Part shown: piece by piece, positions 7,141 through 16,315 of the stretch
How positions within the stretch are numbered: position 1 is the first letter of the stretch
Layout of the letters: each line of letters starts with the position of its first letter
Source of the DNA: CAZRCG01 sp964598565
GTDB lineage: Bacteria > Bdellovibrionota > UBA2394
Assembly (NCBI GenBank): GCA_964598565.1
Contig: CAZRCG010000006.1
Location: 103,955-167,954 of the forward strand
Length of the DNA: 64,000 nucleotides
Direction: 5' to 3'
Notes under the pieces: model-generated
Told to the model about the DNA's origin: nothing
The model's input: only the letters and a program-made list of their open reading frames with translations
Database searches by the model: none
Program-made: the position numbers and the translations under genes

Positions 7141-8548
7141 AATATCCTGGAATATCCACGGGGGGTACAGGATAATTCCGGGTAAAACAGGCGTCACACA
7201 TGGAACTTTTGGGCTTCAGGCTCTCGTAAATTGATTCCATGGTGAGATAGTTAAGCGAATCCGCCAGAACGAATGAACGGATCTCCTCAACGGTCTTGTT
7301 GGCAGCGATCAATTCTTTTCGCTCGGGTGTATCGATGCCGTAATAACAAGGCGAAATCGTCGGTGGTGCGGCAATGCGCATATGAATTTCGGCGGCTCCA
7401 GCATCGCGCAAAAACTTATTAATCTTTTTTGATGTCGTGCCTCGAACCAGACTATCGTCAATCACCACAATACGCTTACCCTTGAGCAATTCTCGCACCG
7501 GATTCTGTTTCACACGCACTGAAAAATCGCGAATGCTCTGCAGCGGCTCGATGAACGTACGCCCAATATAGTGGTTGCGAATAATTCCCATTTCAAACGG
7601 CAGTCCACTCTCTTGCGCATAACCAATGGCGGCCGGTATGCCTGAGTCAGGAACACCCATAACCATATCTGCCTGGAAGCCCTTAGCACGATCTTCTCGC
7701 GCAAGAATCTGACCCATTTTCTTGCGCTGATCATAAACAACTTCTCCAAAAACTTTTGAATCGGGTCGAGAAAAGTAAATCCATTCAAAAATACAAGGCG
7801 CAGGCGTTTGAACTTTCAAAGAATGAATCTTGTACGGGGTTGCAGACTGTTCGTATTCGGTGGAGAACTCCACAATTTCTCCCGGTTTCAATTCTCTCAC
7901 CAGATCGGCCCCTATCAAATCGAAAGCACAGGTTTCAGACGCCATCACAAAGCCCGAATCTAAGGTCCCCAGTACCAAGGGTCTAAATCCATGGGGATCT
8001 TTCACTGCAAAAAGTTTCGTGGTTAAGCCTTCGCGCACCAGAACGACTAAACTAAAGGCACCTTCCACTCGCGCTAAAGCAGATTGGAGTTTCTCAAGCG
8101 CCGTGCCCTTTGCGGCCGCCATCAAATGCAAAATCACTTCGGTATCCACTCGCGTCTGAAATACAGAGCCTTGCGCTTCCATTTCTTTACGAATCGCAAC
8201 GGCGTTTGTGAGATTACCATTGTGGGCAATCGCCACTTCGCTATCAGAACTCTCCACCCAAAGCGGTTGTATATTTTTTGCCACACTTCCGCCCGCGGTT
8301 GAGTAGCGCACATGCCCTATACTTTTATCGCCGGGAAGATTCGCCAGCTGAGCTTTCGAAAACACATTATAGACAAGCCCCTCGCCGCGGTGGCCTTGAA
8401 ATCGACCGCCGTTGGATGACACAATGCCAGCACCTTCTTGACCGCGATGTTGAAGCGCGAAGAGACCCAAGTAGGTTATATGAGCCGACTCGGGAATATT
8501 CCAGGCTGCAAAAATTCCGCACTTATCGCGCCATTCTTTATCGCTCAA
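7139..8548 (-). CDS. purF: Amidophosphoribosyltransferase (Fe-S type)
   Basis: 469 residues. It makes 5-phosphoribosylamine from PRPP and glutamine, the first step of purine synthesis. A TTG start is used (GGGAG about 8 nt upstream). After a 9-residue propeptide comes the nucleophile Cys10 (KCGIFAAWN) of the Ntn glutaminase domain. The PRTase loop VVIDDSLVRGTTS lies near residues 358-370. Cysteines at PAPC-IFEW, ISPC-YYGID and MCDACF near the C-terminus match the four ligands of the Bacillus-type [4Fe-4S] cluster, so this is the oxygen-sensitive, propeptide-processed class and not the E. coli class. It is last in the pur operon and overlaps purL by 11 nt. Confidence 0.97.
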   Translation of the reverse strand: MSDKEWRDKCGIFAAWNIPESAHITYLGLFALQHRGQEGAGIVSSNGGRFQGHRGEGLVYNVFSKAQLANLPGDKSIGHVRYSTAGGSVAKNIQPLWVESSDSEVAIAHNGNLTNAVAIRKEMEAQGSVFQTRVDTEVILHLMAAAKGTALEKLQSALARVEGAFSLVVLVREGLTTKLFAVKDPHGFRPLVLGTLDSGFVMASETCAFDLIGADLVRELKPGEIVEFSTEYEQSATPYKIHSLKVQTPAPCIFEWIYFSRPDSKVFGEVVYDQRKKMGQILAREDRAKGFQADMVMGVPDSGIPAAIGYAQESGLPFEMGIIRNHYIGRTFIEPLQSIRDFSVRVKQNPVRELLKGKRIVVIDDSLVRGTTSKKINKFLRDAGAAEIHMRIAAPPTISPCYYGIDTPERKELIAANKTVEEIRSFVLADSLNYLTMESIYESLKPKSSMCDACFTRNYPVPPVDIPGY

Positions 8549-10805
8549 AACAAGTCTCCCAAGCTCTTTCGAGCTTCTCTAAGTCTATACTCAAGGTCGG
8601 TCGCAAAGAAAATCGGGGCTCCGAAATTGTCTGACCCAATTTTCGAACCTCTAGCCCTCGCCTCTCTGCCAACTTCATCACTTCGGTGCGACTTCGGCCT
8701 TCAATCTCAATGACGACTCGCCCTTGGTCTTCAGAAAAAAGTAAATAATCACGCCGGGCCTGGGTCTTTGTTAAATCTCCATCAAAACCCACAGGGGTCT
8801 TCGACATCGTCCAGCCCTGCCTCGACAGTAAGCAGGCCTTGGCTAACGAGACCGCCAAACCCCCTGCCCCACAATCGCGCGCACTCAGCAGCAGACGCTT
8901 CTCTTGAAGGTCTTGAAGTACGGCCCACAAATCGAGCTCTCGTTTCAAATTCAGATAGGGCAAACCGTTTGCAGAGCCCCAAAATCGGCGCGCGTAATAC
9001 GAACCACAGGGAATTCGATTCGGAGAGCCCGGTATCGAGAGCAACCAAACTTCCGAGCCATCGCGCTGAAAGACCGACGGCACCGCCTGATCCACCGACA
9101 AAATCTCTCCTACCGCGACAACAAAGTTCGTAGGCAAAATAGAAATCTTCTCGTCACCTCGGGCTGTTTGATTGTACATCGAAACATTTCCAGAAATGCA
9201 GGGCGTATTAAATATCTCAGCCACAGCATTATAACCTTCAACCGTCTCTTGCAAGGCCCATTGAACTTCAGGATCTAAGGCATGGCCTACATTGATACCG
9301 TCAGTATACGCGAGTGGCTTGGCACCCACGATAAACAACGAGCGAAGCGATTTCATCAGCGCTAACTGGGCGGCCTCTTTCGGATAGTCCACCGCCAAGC
9401 ATTCTTCGGCGAAGCCCTTAAAGGCAATTCCGCCCTGCGGTCGCTCTTCGGTCGGCAACCAGAGCACGGCCGCCTCATGCCCGGGCCCAAGCACCGTGGC
9501 ATTACCCACGGTGGTATCGTAACGCTCATAGACACTCGCTTTGCTTGCGATTCGAGCGTCATTAAGAAGAGTTAAGAGAATATCGGCCTCGCCTCTGATA
9601 TCTGCGGGCGCTTCAGCCATCGCGTTCGTAGCGCGTACTCGTGTTGCTGGTTCAGGCAGTGGAGCCGGTGGAGCCTCGATGAGATCAGCAATAGGAAGGT
9701 TCACGACCTCTTCATCTTCAAATCGCATTATTAGAGCGGTATCAGCCGTGGTCTCGCCAATCACCGCCGATTCACAACCCCATTTTTTCAGAATCTCTTC
9801 AAATCGTTTCTCCGAACCTTTCTGAACCACCGCAAGCATGCGCTCTTGAGATTCCGACAAGAGAAGTTCCCAAGCCTTCATGCCTGTTTCGCGCGTCGGT
9901 ACTTTCGATAATTCAATCGTCATACCCACTCCCGAGCGCGTCGCCATTTCGGTTGTTGACGACGTCAAGCCCGCGGCGCCCATATCTTGAATAGCCGCCA
10001 AATCATCTCTTAAGGTGCGCATCGCTTCGAGCGTGGCTTCCATTAGCACTTTTTCTTTGAAAGGATCGCCTACCTGCACACGAATTTTTTGCTCCACGCT
10101 CTCGCCGGCGTTCTCATCAAATTCGCTCGATGCCAGTAACGAGGCGCCATGAATTCCATCGCGACCCGTACGTGCGCCCCATATCATAATACTTTGGCCA
10201 GGTTTTGCAGTATTCGATCGAAATAATTCTTCACGTCGCGCTAATCCCATACAAAAAACATTCACCAAAATATTGCCGTTGAAGGTTTTATCGCTTGCGA
10301 TATGCCCGCCCAGTACTGGAATGCCCATACAATTGCCATAATGCGCAATACCAGAAACCACACCTTCTCGAAGATGGCGGTGCAGGTCAGACTCTAAATC
10401 TCCAAAACGCAAATAATTTCCTAGAGCGACAGGTCTCGCTCCCATGGTGAAGATATCACGCAAAATACCCCCTATCCCTGTGGCCGCTCCTTGAAAAGGC
10501 TCCACAAAACTAGGATGATTATGGCTCTCAATTTTGAATGCGATCGCATGCGATGTGCCGTACGCGACAAGCCCGGCATTTTCTCCAGGCCCCTGAAGAA
10601 CAATATCGCTTTTCGTAATCAATTTTTTTAAATGCTTCTTGGATGATTTGTAAGAGCAGTGCTCACTCCACATCACCGCGATCATCTGAACTTCTGAAAC
10701 ACTCGGCTCGCGGCGCAGTATCTTTAGAATCGTTTGATACTCATCTTCACGCAGCCCAAGCGAAAGCGCGAGCGAGTGAATATCTATAGGTGCTACAGCT
10801 GTCAT
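8538..10805 (-). CDS. purL: Phosphoribosylformylglycinamidine synthase subunit II, short type
   Basis: 755 residues, the length of the stand-alone PurL that needs PurS and PurQ (the fused proteobacterial enzyme is about 1,300). It catalyses ATP-dependent conversion of FGAR to FGAM using ammonia delivered by PurQ. Seen: MWSEHCSYKSSKKHLK near the N-terminus (active-site His), ESHNHPSFVEPFQGAATGIGG with the ATP/Mg loop, and the repeated AIRS-like fold, with DCGAGGLAVSLAKA in the second half. The start overlaps the purQ stop as ATGA, so synthesis of the two subunits is coupled. Confidence 0.97.
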   Translation of the reverse strand: MTAVAPIDIHSLALSLGLREDEYQTILKILRREPSVSEVQMIAVMWSEHCSYKSSKKHLKKLITKSDIVLQGPGENAGLVAYGTSHAIAFKIESHNHPSFVEPFQGAATGIGGILRDIFTMGARPVALGNYLRFGDLESDLHRHLREGVVSGIAHYGNCMGIPVLGGHIASDKTFNGNILVNVFCMGLARREELFRSNTAKPGQSIMIWGARTGRDGIHGASLLASSEFDENAGESVEQKIRVQVGDPFKEKVLMEATLEAMRTLRDDLAAIQDMGAAGLTSSTTEMATRSGVGMTIELSKVPTRETGMKAWELLLSESQERMLAVVQKGSEKRFEEILKKWGCESAVIGETTADTALIMRFEDEEVVNLPIADLIEAPPAPLPEPATRVRATNAMAEAPADIRGEADILLTLLNDARIASKASVYERYDTTVGNATVLGPGHEAAVLWLPTEERPQGGIAFKGFAEECLAVDYPKEAAQLALMKSLRSLFIVGAKPLAYTDGINVGHALDPEVQWALQETVEGYNAVAEIFNTPCISGNVSMYNQTARGDEKISILPTNFVVAVGEILSVDQAVPSVFQRDGSEVWLLSIPGSPNRIPCGSYYARRFWGSANGLPYLNLKRELDLWAVLQDLQEKRLLLSARDCGAGGLAVSLAKACLLSRQGWTMSKTPVGFDGDLTKTQARRDYLLFSEDQGRVVIEIEGRSRTEVMKLAERRGLEVRKLGQTISEPRFSLRPTLSIDLEKLERAWETCFER

Positions 10806-11482
10806 AGCGATCTTAACCCTTCGACCGCATTGGTAAAAAAGCGCCGGCCCTCGCTATTTCGAGTGACTGAAAAAAAAGCTCGTTCTGGGTGTGGCATCAA
10901 ACCTAAGAGCGAGCCTTTGCCAAGACGACGATAGATGCCGGCCGTGGACTCCCACGAACCGTTGGGATTTTCATCGTACACTAAAACCGGATGCACTTCA
11001 GAGCGATCGATCTCAGAGGCATGGTAATTTCCAAATCGATGAGCGATCGGAAAATGAAAGGAGCTTGTACGATCGCTCTGCGTCAACCAAGGAAATGCCT
11101 CGCCGCATACCGTGAGTGCCGATGTCTTAGAAATAAAACGCATAGATTCATTCACCTGCAAATATCCGGGAAGCAAACGCATCTCGAGAAGGATCTGAAA
11201 ACCATTGCAAATTCCCAAGACGTGCGCCCCGGCCTCTACACAGTCTGAAAAATGCTCTAAGGCGCGGCTCAAACGAGCAATTGCCCCGGCCCGCAAATAA
11301 TCGCCGTAACTAAAACCACCCGGAAGAATGATGACCTCATACTGCCCCGGCTCCACCGGGTCATCATGCCAATGCATCACCGCTTTGAAAGACTGAAACT
11401 CTTGCGACAGCGCTTGCAAGACGCGATACGCGTCGTGATCACAGTTAGAGCCCGGAAATTGTATAACGGCCCACGATTTCAT
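10802..11482 (-). CDS. purQ: FGAM synthase glutaminase subunit
   Basis: 226 residues, class I glutamine amidotransferase. It hydrolyses glutamine and channels ammonia to PurL. The nucleophile Cys is in HVLGICNGFQIL (about residue 95), GGFSYGDYLRAG is the typical PurQ motif, and the His-Glu pair is in LMPHPERAFF near the C-terminus. It is preceded by purS with a 64-nt gap, the largest in the operon, and overlaps purL by 4 nt. Confidence 0.97.
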   Translation of the reverse strand: MKSWAVIQFPGSNCDHDAYRVLQALSQEFQSFKAVMHWHDDPVEPGQYEVIILPGGFSYGDYLRAGAIARLSRALEHFSDCVEAGAHVLGICNGFQILLEMRLLPGYLQVNESMRFISKTSALTVCGEAFPWLTQSDRTSSFHFPIAHRFGNYHASEIDRSEVHPVLVYDENPNGSWESTAGIYRRLGKGSLLGLMPHPERAFFSVTRNSEGRRFFTNAVEGLRSL

Positions 11483-11546
11483 GATCTATCGCTGATCTCC
11501 TCGTTCTCGGCTAAAGAGGATAGGCCCTTTCAGCACGACTCATCTT

Positions 11547-11807
11547 TCACGACTCGTCCTTAACGAGCCGAATATCAAAATCTTCCATCACAATATTGGC
11601 CAATAAGTCTCGTGCCATCGAGCGCCCAAGAGCAAGAGCCTCGCCTGGTGATGCAGCTTCTATCGTTAATACAAACGCCTTCTCAACGGAGACCGTCACC
11701 ACCTGATCAAACTTGAGTCGTTTCAGGGCTGTCTCCACCGCTTCAGCTTGTGGATCTAAAATTCCATCTTTAAAACGCACTCGAATTTCCACTGCGAAGC
11801 GAGCCAT
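11547..11807 (-). CDS. purS: FGAM synthase small subunit
   Basis: 86 residues. It starts with the family's beta strand (ARFAVEIRVRFKDGILDPQ) and has the ALKRLKF and FVLTIEA segments of the ferredoxin-like PurS fold. PurS bridges PurL and PurQ and is diagnostic of the multi-subunit FGAM synthase. Its ATG overlaps the purC stop (TAATG), so the two are translationally coupled. Confidence 0.95.
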   Translation of the reverse strand: MARFAVEIRVRFKDGILDPQAEAVETALKRLKFDQVVTVSVEKAFVLTIEAASPGEALALGRSMARDLLANIVMEDFDIRLVKDES

Positions 11808-12580
11808 TAGGTTTTCACTCCCTTTGACTCGACCGAATTGGAGACCGGAGCGGTTCTGGGAACTAAGCGATCCATAACTTTACGATAGCCTTCTAGCAAA
11901 TCACCCAAGTCAAAACGAAAGCGGTCTTTATCGAGTCGCTCGCCATTTCCTGCATCCCAAATACGCGCCGTGTCTGGAGAAATCTCATCGGCCACACGCA
12001 AAACACCTTTTGCGTCCCAGCCCACTTCAATTTTAAAATCCACTAAATCAAGGCCTTTTTGATTGAGCAACGGACGCAAGGTTCTATTAACTTGAATGGC
12101 CAAGGACTTCATTTCTTGCAGTTCCTTCGCCGCGTCGGGTTTGGTGCGCAATCGAAAACTAAGCCAAGCCTCTTCTGAGATCTGAGGATCTCCATTTGCA
12201 TCGTCCTTCACAAAAAATTCAATCATGGGTTCCGGCAAAACTCGGCCCTCTTTTTCTCCCAATCGTTTGGCCAGAGAGCCTGCTACGCGATTTCTGAGCA
12301 CAATCTCCAGTGGAATCATTTTTAAGGCCAAGGTCTCAATGGTGCGTTCGTCGACCAGCCTTAAAAAGTGATGGGCCACTTTGGCATGGCTCAAACAGTC
12401 GAAAAAATAAGCCGAAAATCGAGCGTTAAGAGAGCCTTTACCTTCGAAGGTCGCTTTCTTTTGCGCATTAAACGCGGTGGCCGAATCTTTAAAATAATGC
12501 AGGTAATGACCTTCGGGGCTTTTATAGACAATCTTAGCCTTACCTTCGTAAACCTTTTCGCCGTAGTTCCTCGTCGTCAT
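11807..12580 (-). CDS. purC: SAICAR synthetase
   Basis: 257 residues. It joins CAIR and aspartate with ATP. The N-terminus has EKVYEGKAKIVYK, the usual SAICAR synthetase opening, followed by the substrate loop MIPLEIVLRNRVAGSLAKRLG and DEISPDTARIWD (catalytic acidic residues). It is the first gene of the minus-strand purC-S-Q-L-F operon; 215 bp separate it from ftsZ. No PurR box or guanine riboswitch was recognised upstream. Confidence 0.96.
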   Translation of the reverse strand: MTTRNYGEKVYEGKAKIVYKSPEGHYLHYFKDSATAFNAQKKATFEGKGSLNARFSAYFFDCLSHAKVAHHFLRLVDERTIETLALKMIPLEIVLRNRVAGSLAKRLGEKEGRVLPEPMIEFFVKDDANGDPQISEEAWLSFRLRTKPDAAKELQEMKSLAIQVNRTLRPLLNQKGLDLVDFKIEVGWDAKGVLRVADEISPDTARIWDAGNGERLDKDRFRFDLGDLLEGYRKVMDRLVPRTAPVSNSVESKGVKT

Positions 12581-12795
12581 GGGATACGGGCATTAAAGCG
12601 CCCATCGAGCACGAAGATCAAGAAAGGGATTTGTCGATTTACCTGATAATTTTTACGACATAAGACCCGGCGGACGTCTATTTGAAATAAATATCTACTG
12701 GGTCCAACTGCCCTCTCAGAATCGAAAAAACTTGGAATGCCAACATCTCTCGGCGCCTCCGTTACTCCGCCTTTACTACTTCGGCGACAGGGCGC

Positions 12796-14013
12796 CTAGG
12801 GGTCAAGGGGCTTGCGCATAAATGTCGGCACCTCAAAAGAGTCATCTTCAAACAGAGGAATCGACCTCTTAGCCCGCCCAAACGCTGGAATATCTTGAGC
12901 TTGTACGGCCAAGTTGAGCGCCGCTCGACCCTCAGTTCGCCCCTCGATGGGAGCTAGAACTGACCCATTTTCACGAGCAGTTATGGGCAGAGGTTGATTC
13001 ATCTCAGCTCGAGGCTCCGATACCGTGACCTTGTCAGCCACACGCTGAGTCTCGCGGTTAAAGCCCGTGGCAATGACGGTCACTCGAATTTTGTCTTGAA
13101 GAGCATCATCAATCACGGCACCAAAAATAATATTGGCATCTTCATGGGCTGCTTCTTGCACCAAAGTCGCCGCCGCGTTCACTTCATAAAGAGTCATTGA
13201 AGACGTCCCCGTAATATTGATTAAAATACCCGTCGCGCCATTAATAGAAACGTCTTCTAGCAGGGGCGATGATATAGCATGTTGAGCCGCCAGAATGGCA
13301 CGATTGTCGCCGCGAGCTTCTCCGGTACCCATAAGCGCCATACCCATTTCACTCATAACAGTACGTACGTCTGCAAAATCGACGTTCACCATGCCATGAA
13401 TATTGATCAAATCGCTGATCCCCTTTACCGCCGACAGCAAAACTTCGTCGACCCGCCGAAACGCATCCAACAAGGTCATCTGCTCACTCGCCAGAGTCAA
13501 CAAGCGCTGATTCGGAATCGTAATAAGAGTATCCACATTATCTTTCATCGACTGAAGACCCTCTTCAGCCTGACGTCGTCGTCTCTTGCCCTCGAAAATA
13601 AACGGCTTCGTAACAACACCCACGGTAAGAATTCCCATCGATTTTGCAATTTGAGCGATGACAGGACCCGCCCCGGTGCCTGTTCCACCTCCGAGGCCGC
13701 AGGTTACAAAAACCATATCGGAGCCTTCAAGAAGTTCCGAAATAACTTGAGCATCGTTAAGCGCCGCTTCTCGGGCAACTTCAGGATTGGCTCCAGCACC
13801 CAAACCCTTGGTGAGCCCCATGCCGAGCTGCACTTTGTGAGGCGCCAGTGTTGCCTTCAGAGCTTGCGCATCTGTATTGGCGGCCACAAATTCGACGCCA
13901 CTTAAACCTTCGCGAATCATCGTATTGACGGCATTTCCACCACCGCCACCTACGCCGATCACCTTAATTTTGGCTCCTAGAGAACCAAGGTCGATCACTT
14001 CTTTCTTAGACAT
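12796..14013 (-). CDS. ftsZ: Cell-division GTPase FtsZ
   Basis: 405 residues. The tubulin signature GGGTGTG is at about 108-114, the N-terminal nucleotide-binding GVGGGGGNAV at about 20-28, and the T7 region contains the catalytic NVDFADVRTVM. A variable linker (about 320-390) leads to the conserved C-terminal peptide VPTFMRKP, which binds FtsA and other partners. A strong AGGAGG precedes the ATG. FtsZ forms the division ring under the membrane. It lies 12 nt after ftsA as the last gene of the murC-ftsQ-ftsA-ftsZ block. Confidence 0.98.
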   Translation of the reverse strand: MSKKEVIDLGSLGAKIKVIGVGGGGGNAVNTMIREGLSGVEFVAANTDAQALKATLAPHKVQLGMGLTKGLGAGANPEVAREAALNDAQVISELLEGSDMVFVTCGLGGGTGTGAGPVIAQIAKSMGILTVGVVTKPFIFEGKRRRRQAEEGLQSMKDNVDTLITIPNQRLLTLASEQMTLLDAFRRVDEVLLSAVKGISDLINIHGMVNVDFADVRTVMSEMGMALMGTGEARGDNRAILAAQHAISSPLLEDVSINGATGILINITGTSSMTLYEVNAAATLVQEAAHEDANIIFGAVIDDALQDKIRVTVIATGFNRETQRVADKVTVSEPRAEMNQPLPITARENGSVLAPIEGRTEGRAALNLAVQAQDIPAFGRAKRSIPLFEDDSFEVPTFMRKPLDP

Positions 14014-14025
14014 ATATTTCCCCTC

Positions 14026-15252
14026 CTAAAAAAAATCCCTCATCCATCGTCCCAGTTGACGACGTACTTTGCCAATGCCTTTTTGTTGAAAAAGTCCCGC
14101 ATGAAACTGTAATTCGTCGCTCATCTGCAATGCGGTTTCCGCAAGGCCCACCACGGTCGCACACGTGGGCGAAGCCACCAAGTCACTTAGACCTCTGAGA
14201 CCCTCTGGCTTTCCAAGTCGAACGGGTAATCGAAAGATTCGTTCGGCCGAAGGCAAAAGACCCTTTAGCAGAGAGGTGCCCCCGGTAAGCACCAAGCCAG
14301 ACGCCAAAGTTTCGTCCATGCCTTGATGGCTCAACTCGTTTTTAATTAAATTCAAAATCTCATCCACCCGAGGCTGCAAAATAGTCGACAGAAGTCGTCG
14401 ATAGATGCGACGTGGCTCCATATCGGCAAGGCCTGGAATCTCTACTTCTTCATCTAGATAGTCCGATAGAGCGATACCGTAGTGATGCTTCAGTTTTTGA
14501 GCTTCAGCGAGAGTTGTTTTCAACCCTACCGCCAAATCGTTAGTCAGGTGCAGGCCGCCCACCGGAAGCGAACGAAGCCATCGAAACGAGCCCTCTTGAA
14601 AAACGGCAATATCCGTAGCGGCGGCGCCCATATCAATAATGCAAACGCCACTCTCTTTTTCGTCGTTTCGCAGCGTCGATGCACTACTGGCAAGAGCATT
14701 AGAAACGAAATGACTCACCTTAAGACCCGACTTCGAAAGACAACGACGAATATTTTCAAGCGGAGTCACCGCCCCTGAAATAATTTGAAGTCGAACTTCT
14801 AGGCGCTTTCCAAACATACCCAATGGGTCTCGAATGCCTTCTTGTCCATCGAGAATGAATTCTTCTGGAACAACCTGGATAATCTCGCGATCTACCGGCA
14901 TCGCAATGGCCGAGCCGGCCTCAATCGCTTTTGAAATCTCTTGCGCCGTAATCTCAGTTCCGCGCACAGGCACCATGCCATTCGACGCATTGGTCTGAAC
15001 ATGATTGCCTGAAATACCCGTTACCACGACATCGGGCTCACGATGAGCCAGGGTTCGTGCCTCTTCAAAGGCTTCGCTCACAGAGACGACCATCGAATCT
15101 AAATGGGCCACCACTCCGCGGCGCATGCCTTGAGATTCTCGATGACCAAAACCGATGACTTCTAAACCATCTGGGGTCATTTCACACAATAAAACAGAAA
15201 CCTTAGAGCTTCCTAAATCCACGGCGGCTAGCACGGGAAATTCTCGGGCCAT
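14026..15252 (-). CDS. ftsA: Cell-division protein FtsA
   Basis: 408 residues, actin-like ATPase. The phosphate-1 motif is AAVDLGSSKVSVLLCE, followed by the 1C subdomain with GMRRGVVAHLD and HVQTNASNGMVPV. Later come CIIDMGAAATDIAVF (phosphate 2) and LVLTGGTSLLKGL (adenosine loop). The C-terminal region RRQLGRWMRDFF is an amphipathic membrane-targeting helix. FtsA tethers FtsZ to the membrane and recruits later division proteins. The start codon follows the ftsQ stop directly (TAA ATG). Confidence 0.97.
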   Translation of the reverse strand: MAREFPVLAAVDLGSSKVSVLLCEMTPDGLEVIGFGHRESQGMRRGVVAHLDSMVVSVSEAFEEARTLAHREPDVVVTGISGNHVQTNASNGMVPVRGTEITAQEISKAIEAGSAIAMPVDREIIQVVPEEFILDGQEGIRDPLGMFGKRLEVRLQIISGAVTPLENIRRCLSKSGLKVSHFVSNALASSASTLRNDEKESGVCIIDMGAAATDIAVFQEGSFRWLRSLPVGGLHLTNDLAVGLKTTLAEAQKLKHHYGIALSDYLDEEVEIPGLADMEPRRIYRRLLSTILQPRVDEILNLIKNELSHQGMDETLASGLVLTGGTSLLKGLLPSAERIFRLPVRLGKPEGLRGLSDLVASPTCATVVGLAETALQMSDELQFHAGLFQQKGIGKVRRQLGRWMRDFF

Positions 15253-16260
15253 TTAGTTTAATCCTCCTTCATTCGGGCGTTGGCTTACAATCCAGCGCTC
15301 TTCAAATTGACCTTTAATCTCGGCGTCTACCCACTGACGGCGACGCAAATCAGAAAGCACAAACTGCAAACTCTGAAAACGCGCTCTCCATGTCGAGAGC
15401 GACAACGAAAGTGAATAAAATTCGAGGGAGTCCTTACGCTTCACGCGAAGCTGCGCAACCGTCTCGTTGTGCCAAGCATCGTCATTCAATTGAATCGACT
15501 CCGTCTCGAGTTCAAGCCTTGAAGCGAGCTGCTCCACGAGTTCGGTAAGCTCTTTAAAATGTTTGGCCTCTGAATCTACATTGCGATTGAGACCCTCTAA
15601 GGTGGTGGCTCGCGAATAGAGGGCTTCTCGCCCAAACACAATGGGCAGCTCGGTATAGAGACCAGGAATTTCTCGAGATAACGAAAGCACGCGAGCCGAC
15701 TCATCCACGAGAGCCCACTGCGATCGTGTCTTCACGACAAAGCGTGGTCGGCGAAGCTGCAACGTCACCTGCAATGTATCGGGAAAACGTCGTGCGACGG
15801 TCGCTTGTTCAATCCACGGATATTTATTCCACGATTTTTGCAAGTCGGTGGGACTTATCAACCAGAAGCTCTGGCCTCGCAAGGGCTTCAACTCTTCTTC
15901 GATATGCGCTCGATACGACATCATCAGAGGATCTTGCGAGTCGGGCACAATGGATACTTCCATTGTTTCAACACGTATACCTCCCCAGTCGTCGACAATG
16001 GCAGCTAGGGTCGATGTGACCTCGCCGTAGAAGGCCTGAATTTTTGGATACAAGGTCTTCACCCCAAAAAAGAAAAGACTCGCTGAAATGGTAATACTGC
16101 AGGCTATCCAGAGAAACCGAGCCCCTCGCCAGTCGTCAGAACGATTATCGAGGCGTTTATTGGCGCGTCTATCGGGCTTCGGCCGCCGACCTTGTCGACT
16201 TCCAAGCATACGCAATCCCCCTGAAAACCAGGTGGTGCCATACGACTTTTTCTCCCCCAC
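15253..16260 (-). CDS. ftsQ: Cell-division protein FtsQ
   Basis: 335 residues with a GTG start. The cytoplasmic N-terminus is very basic (RRPKPDRRANKR). One membrane segment lies near residues 50-70 (FLWIACSITISASLFFFGV). A periplasmic POTRA domain follows (IRVETMEVSI, LRGQSFWLISPTDLQKSW, then PWIEQATVARRFPDTLQVTL), then the FtsQ beta domain. FtsQ links early cytoplasmic and late periplasmic division proteins (FtsB, FtsL). A later ATG (16206) would still keep the span, so the exact start is uncertain. Confidence 0.9.
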   Translation of the reverse strand: MGEKKSYGTTWFSGGLRMLGSRQGRRPKPDRRANKRLDNRSDDWRGARFLWIACSITISASLFFFGVKTLYPKIQAFYGEVTSTLAAIVDDWGGIRVETMEVSIVPDSQDPLMMSYRAHIEEELKPLRGQSFWLISPTDLQKSWNKYPWIEQATVARRFPDTLQVTLQLRRPRFVVKTRSQWALVDESARVLSLSREIPGLYTELPIVFGREALYSRATTLEGLNRNVDSEAKHFKELTELVEQLASRLELETESIQLNDDAWHNETVAQLRVKRKDSLEFYSLSLSLSTWRARFQSLQFVLSDLRRRQWVDAEIKGQFEERWIVSQRPNEGGLN

Positions 16261-16315
16261 CTCTTAAGTGTGACGAAGGCCTCACCCCTTCGTCAAAGAA
16301 AATCACCGACTTAGC

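Noticed and set aside
12581..12795. Possible terminator or purine riboswitch between ftsZ and purC
   Set aside because: The GGCGCC inverted repeat has no T-run and no conserved riboswitch core (purine aptamer loops) was found. The -10/-35-like pair near 12592-12621 would start transcription about 5 nt from purC ATG, which I do not trust.
13279..13905. 208-codon plus-strand frame
   Set aside because: Antisense to ftsZ; composition reflects ftsZ codon bias, no start signal.
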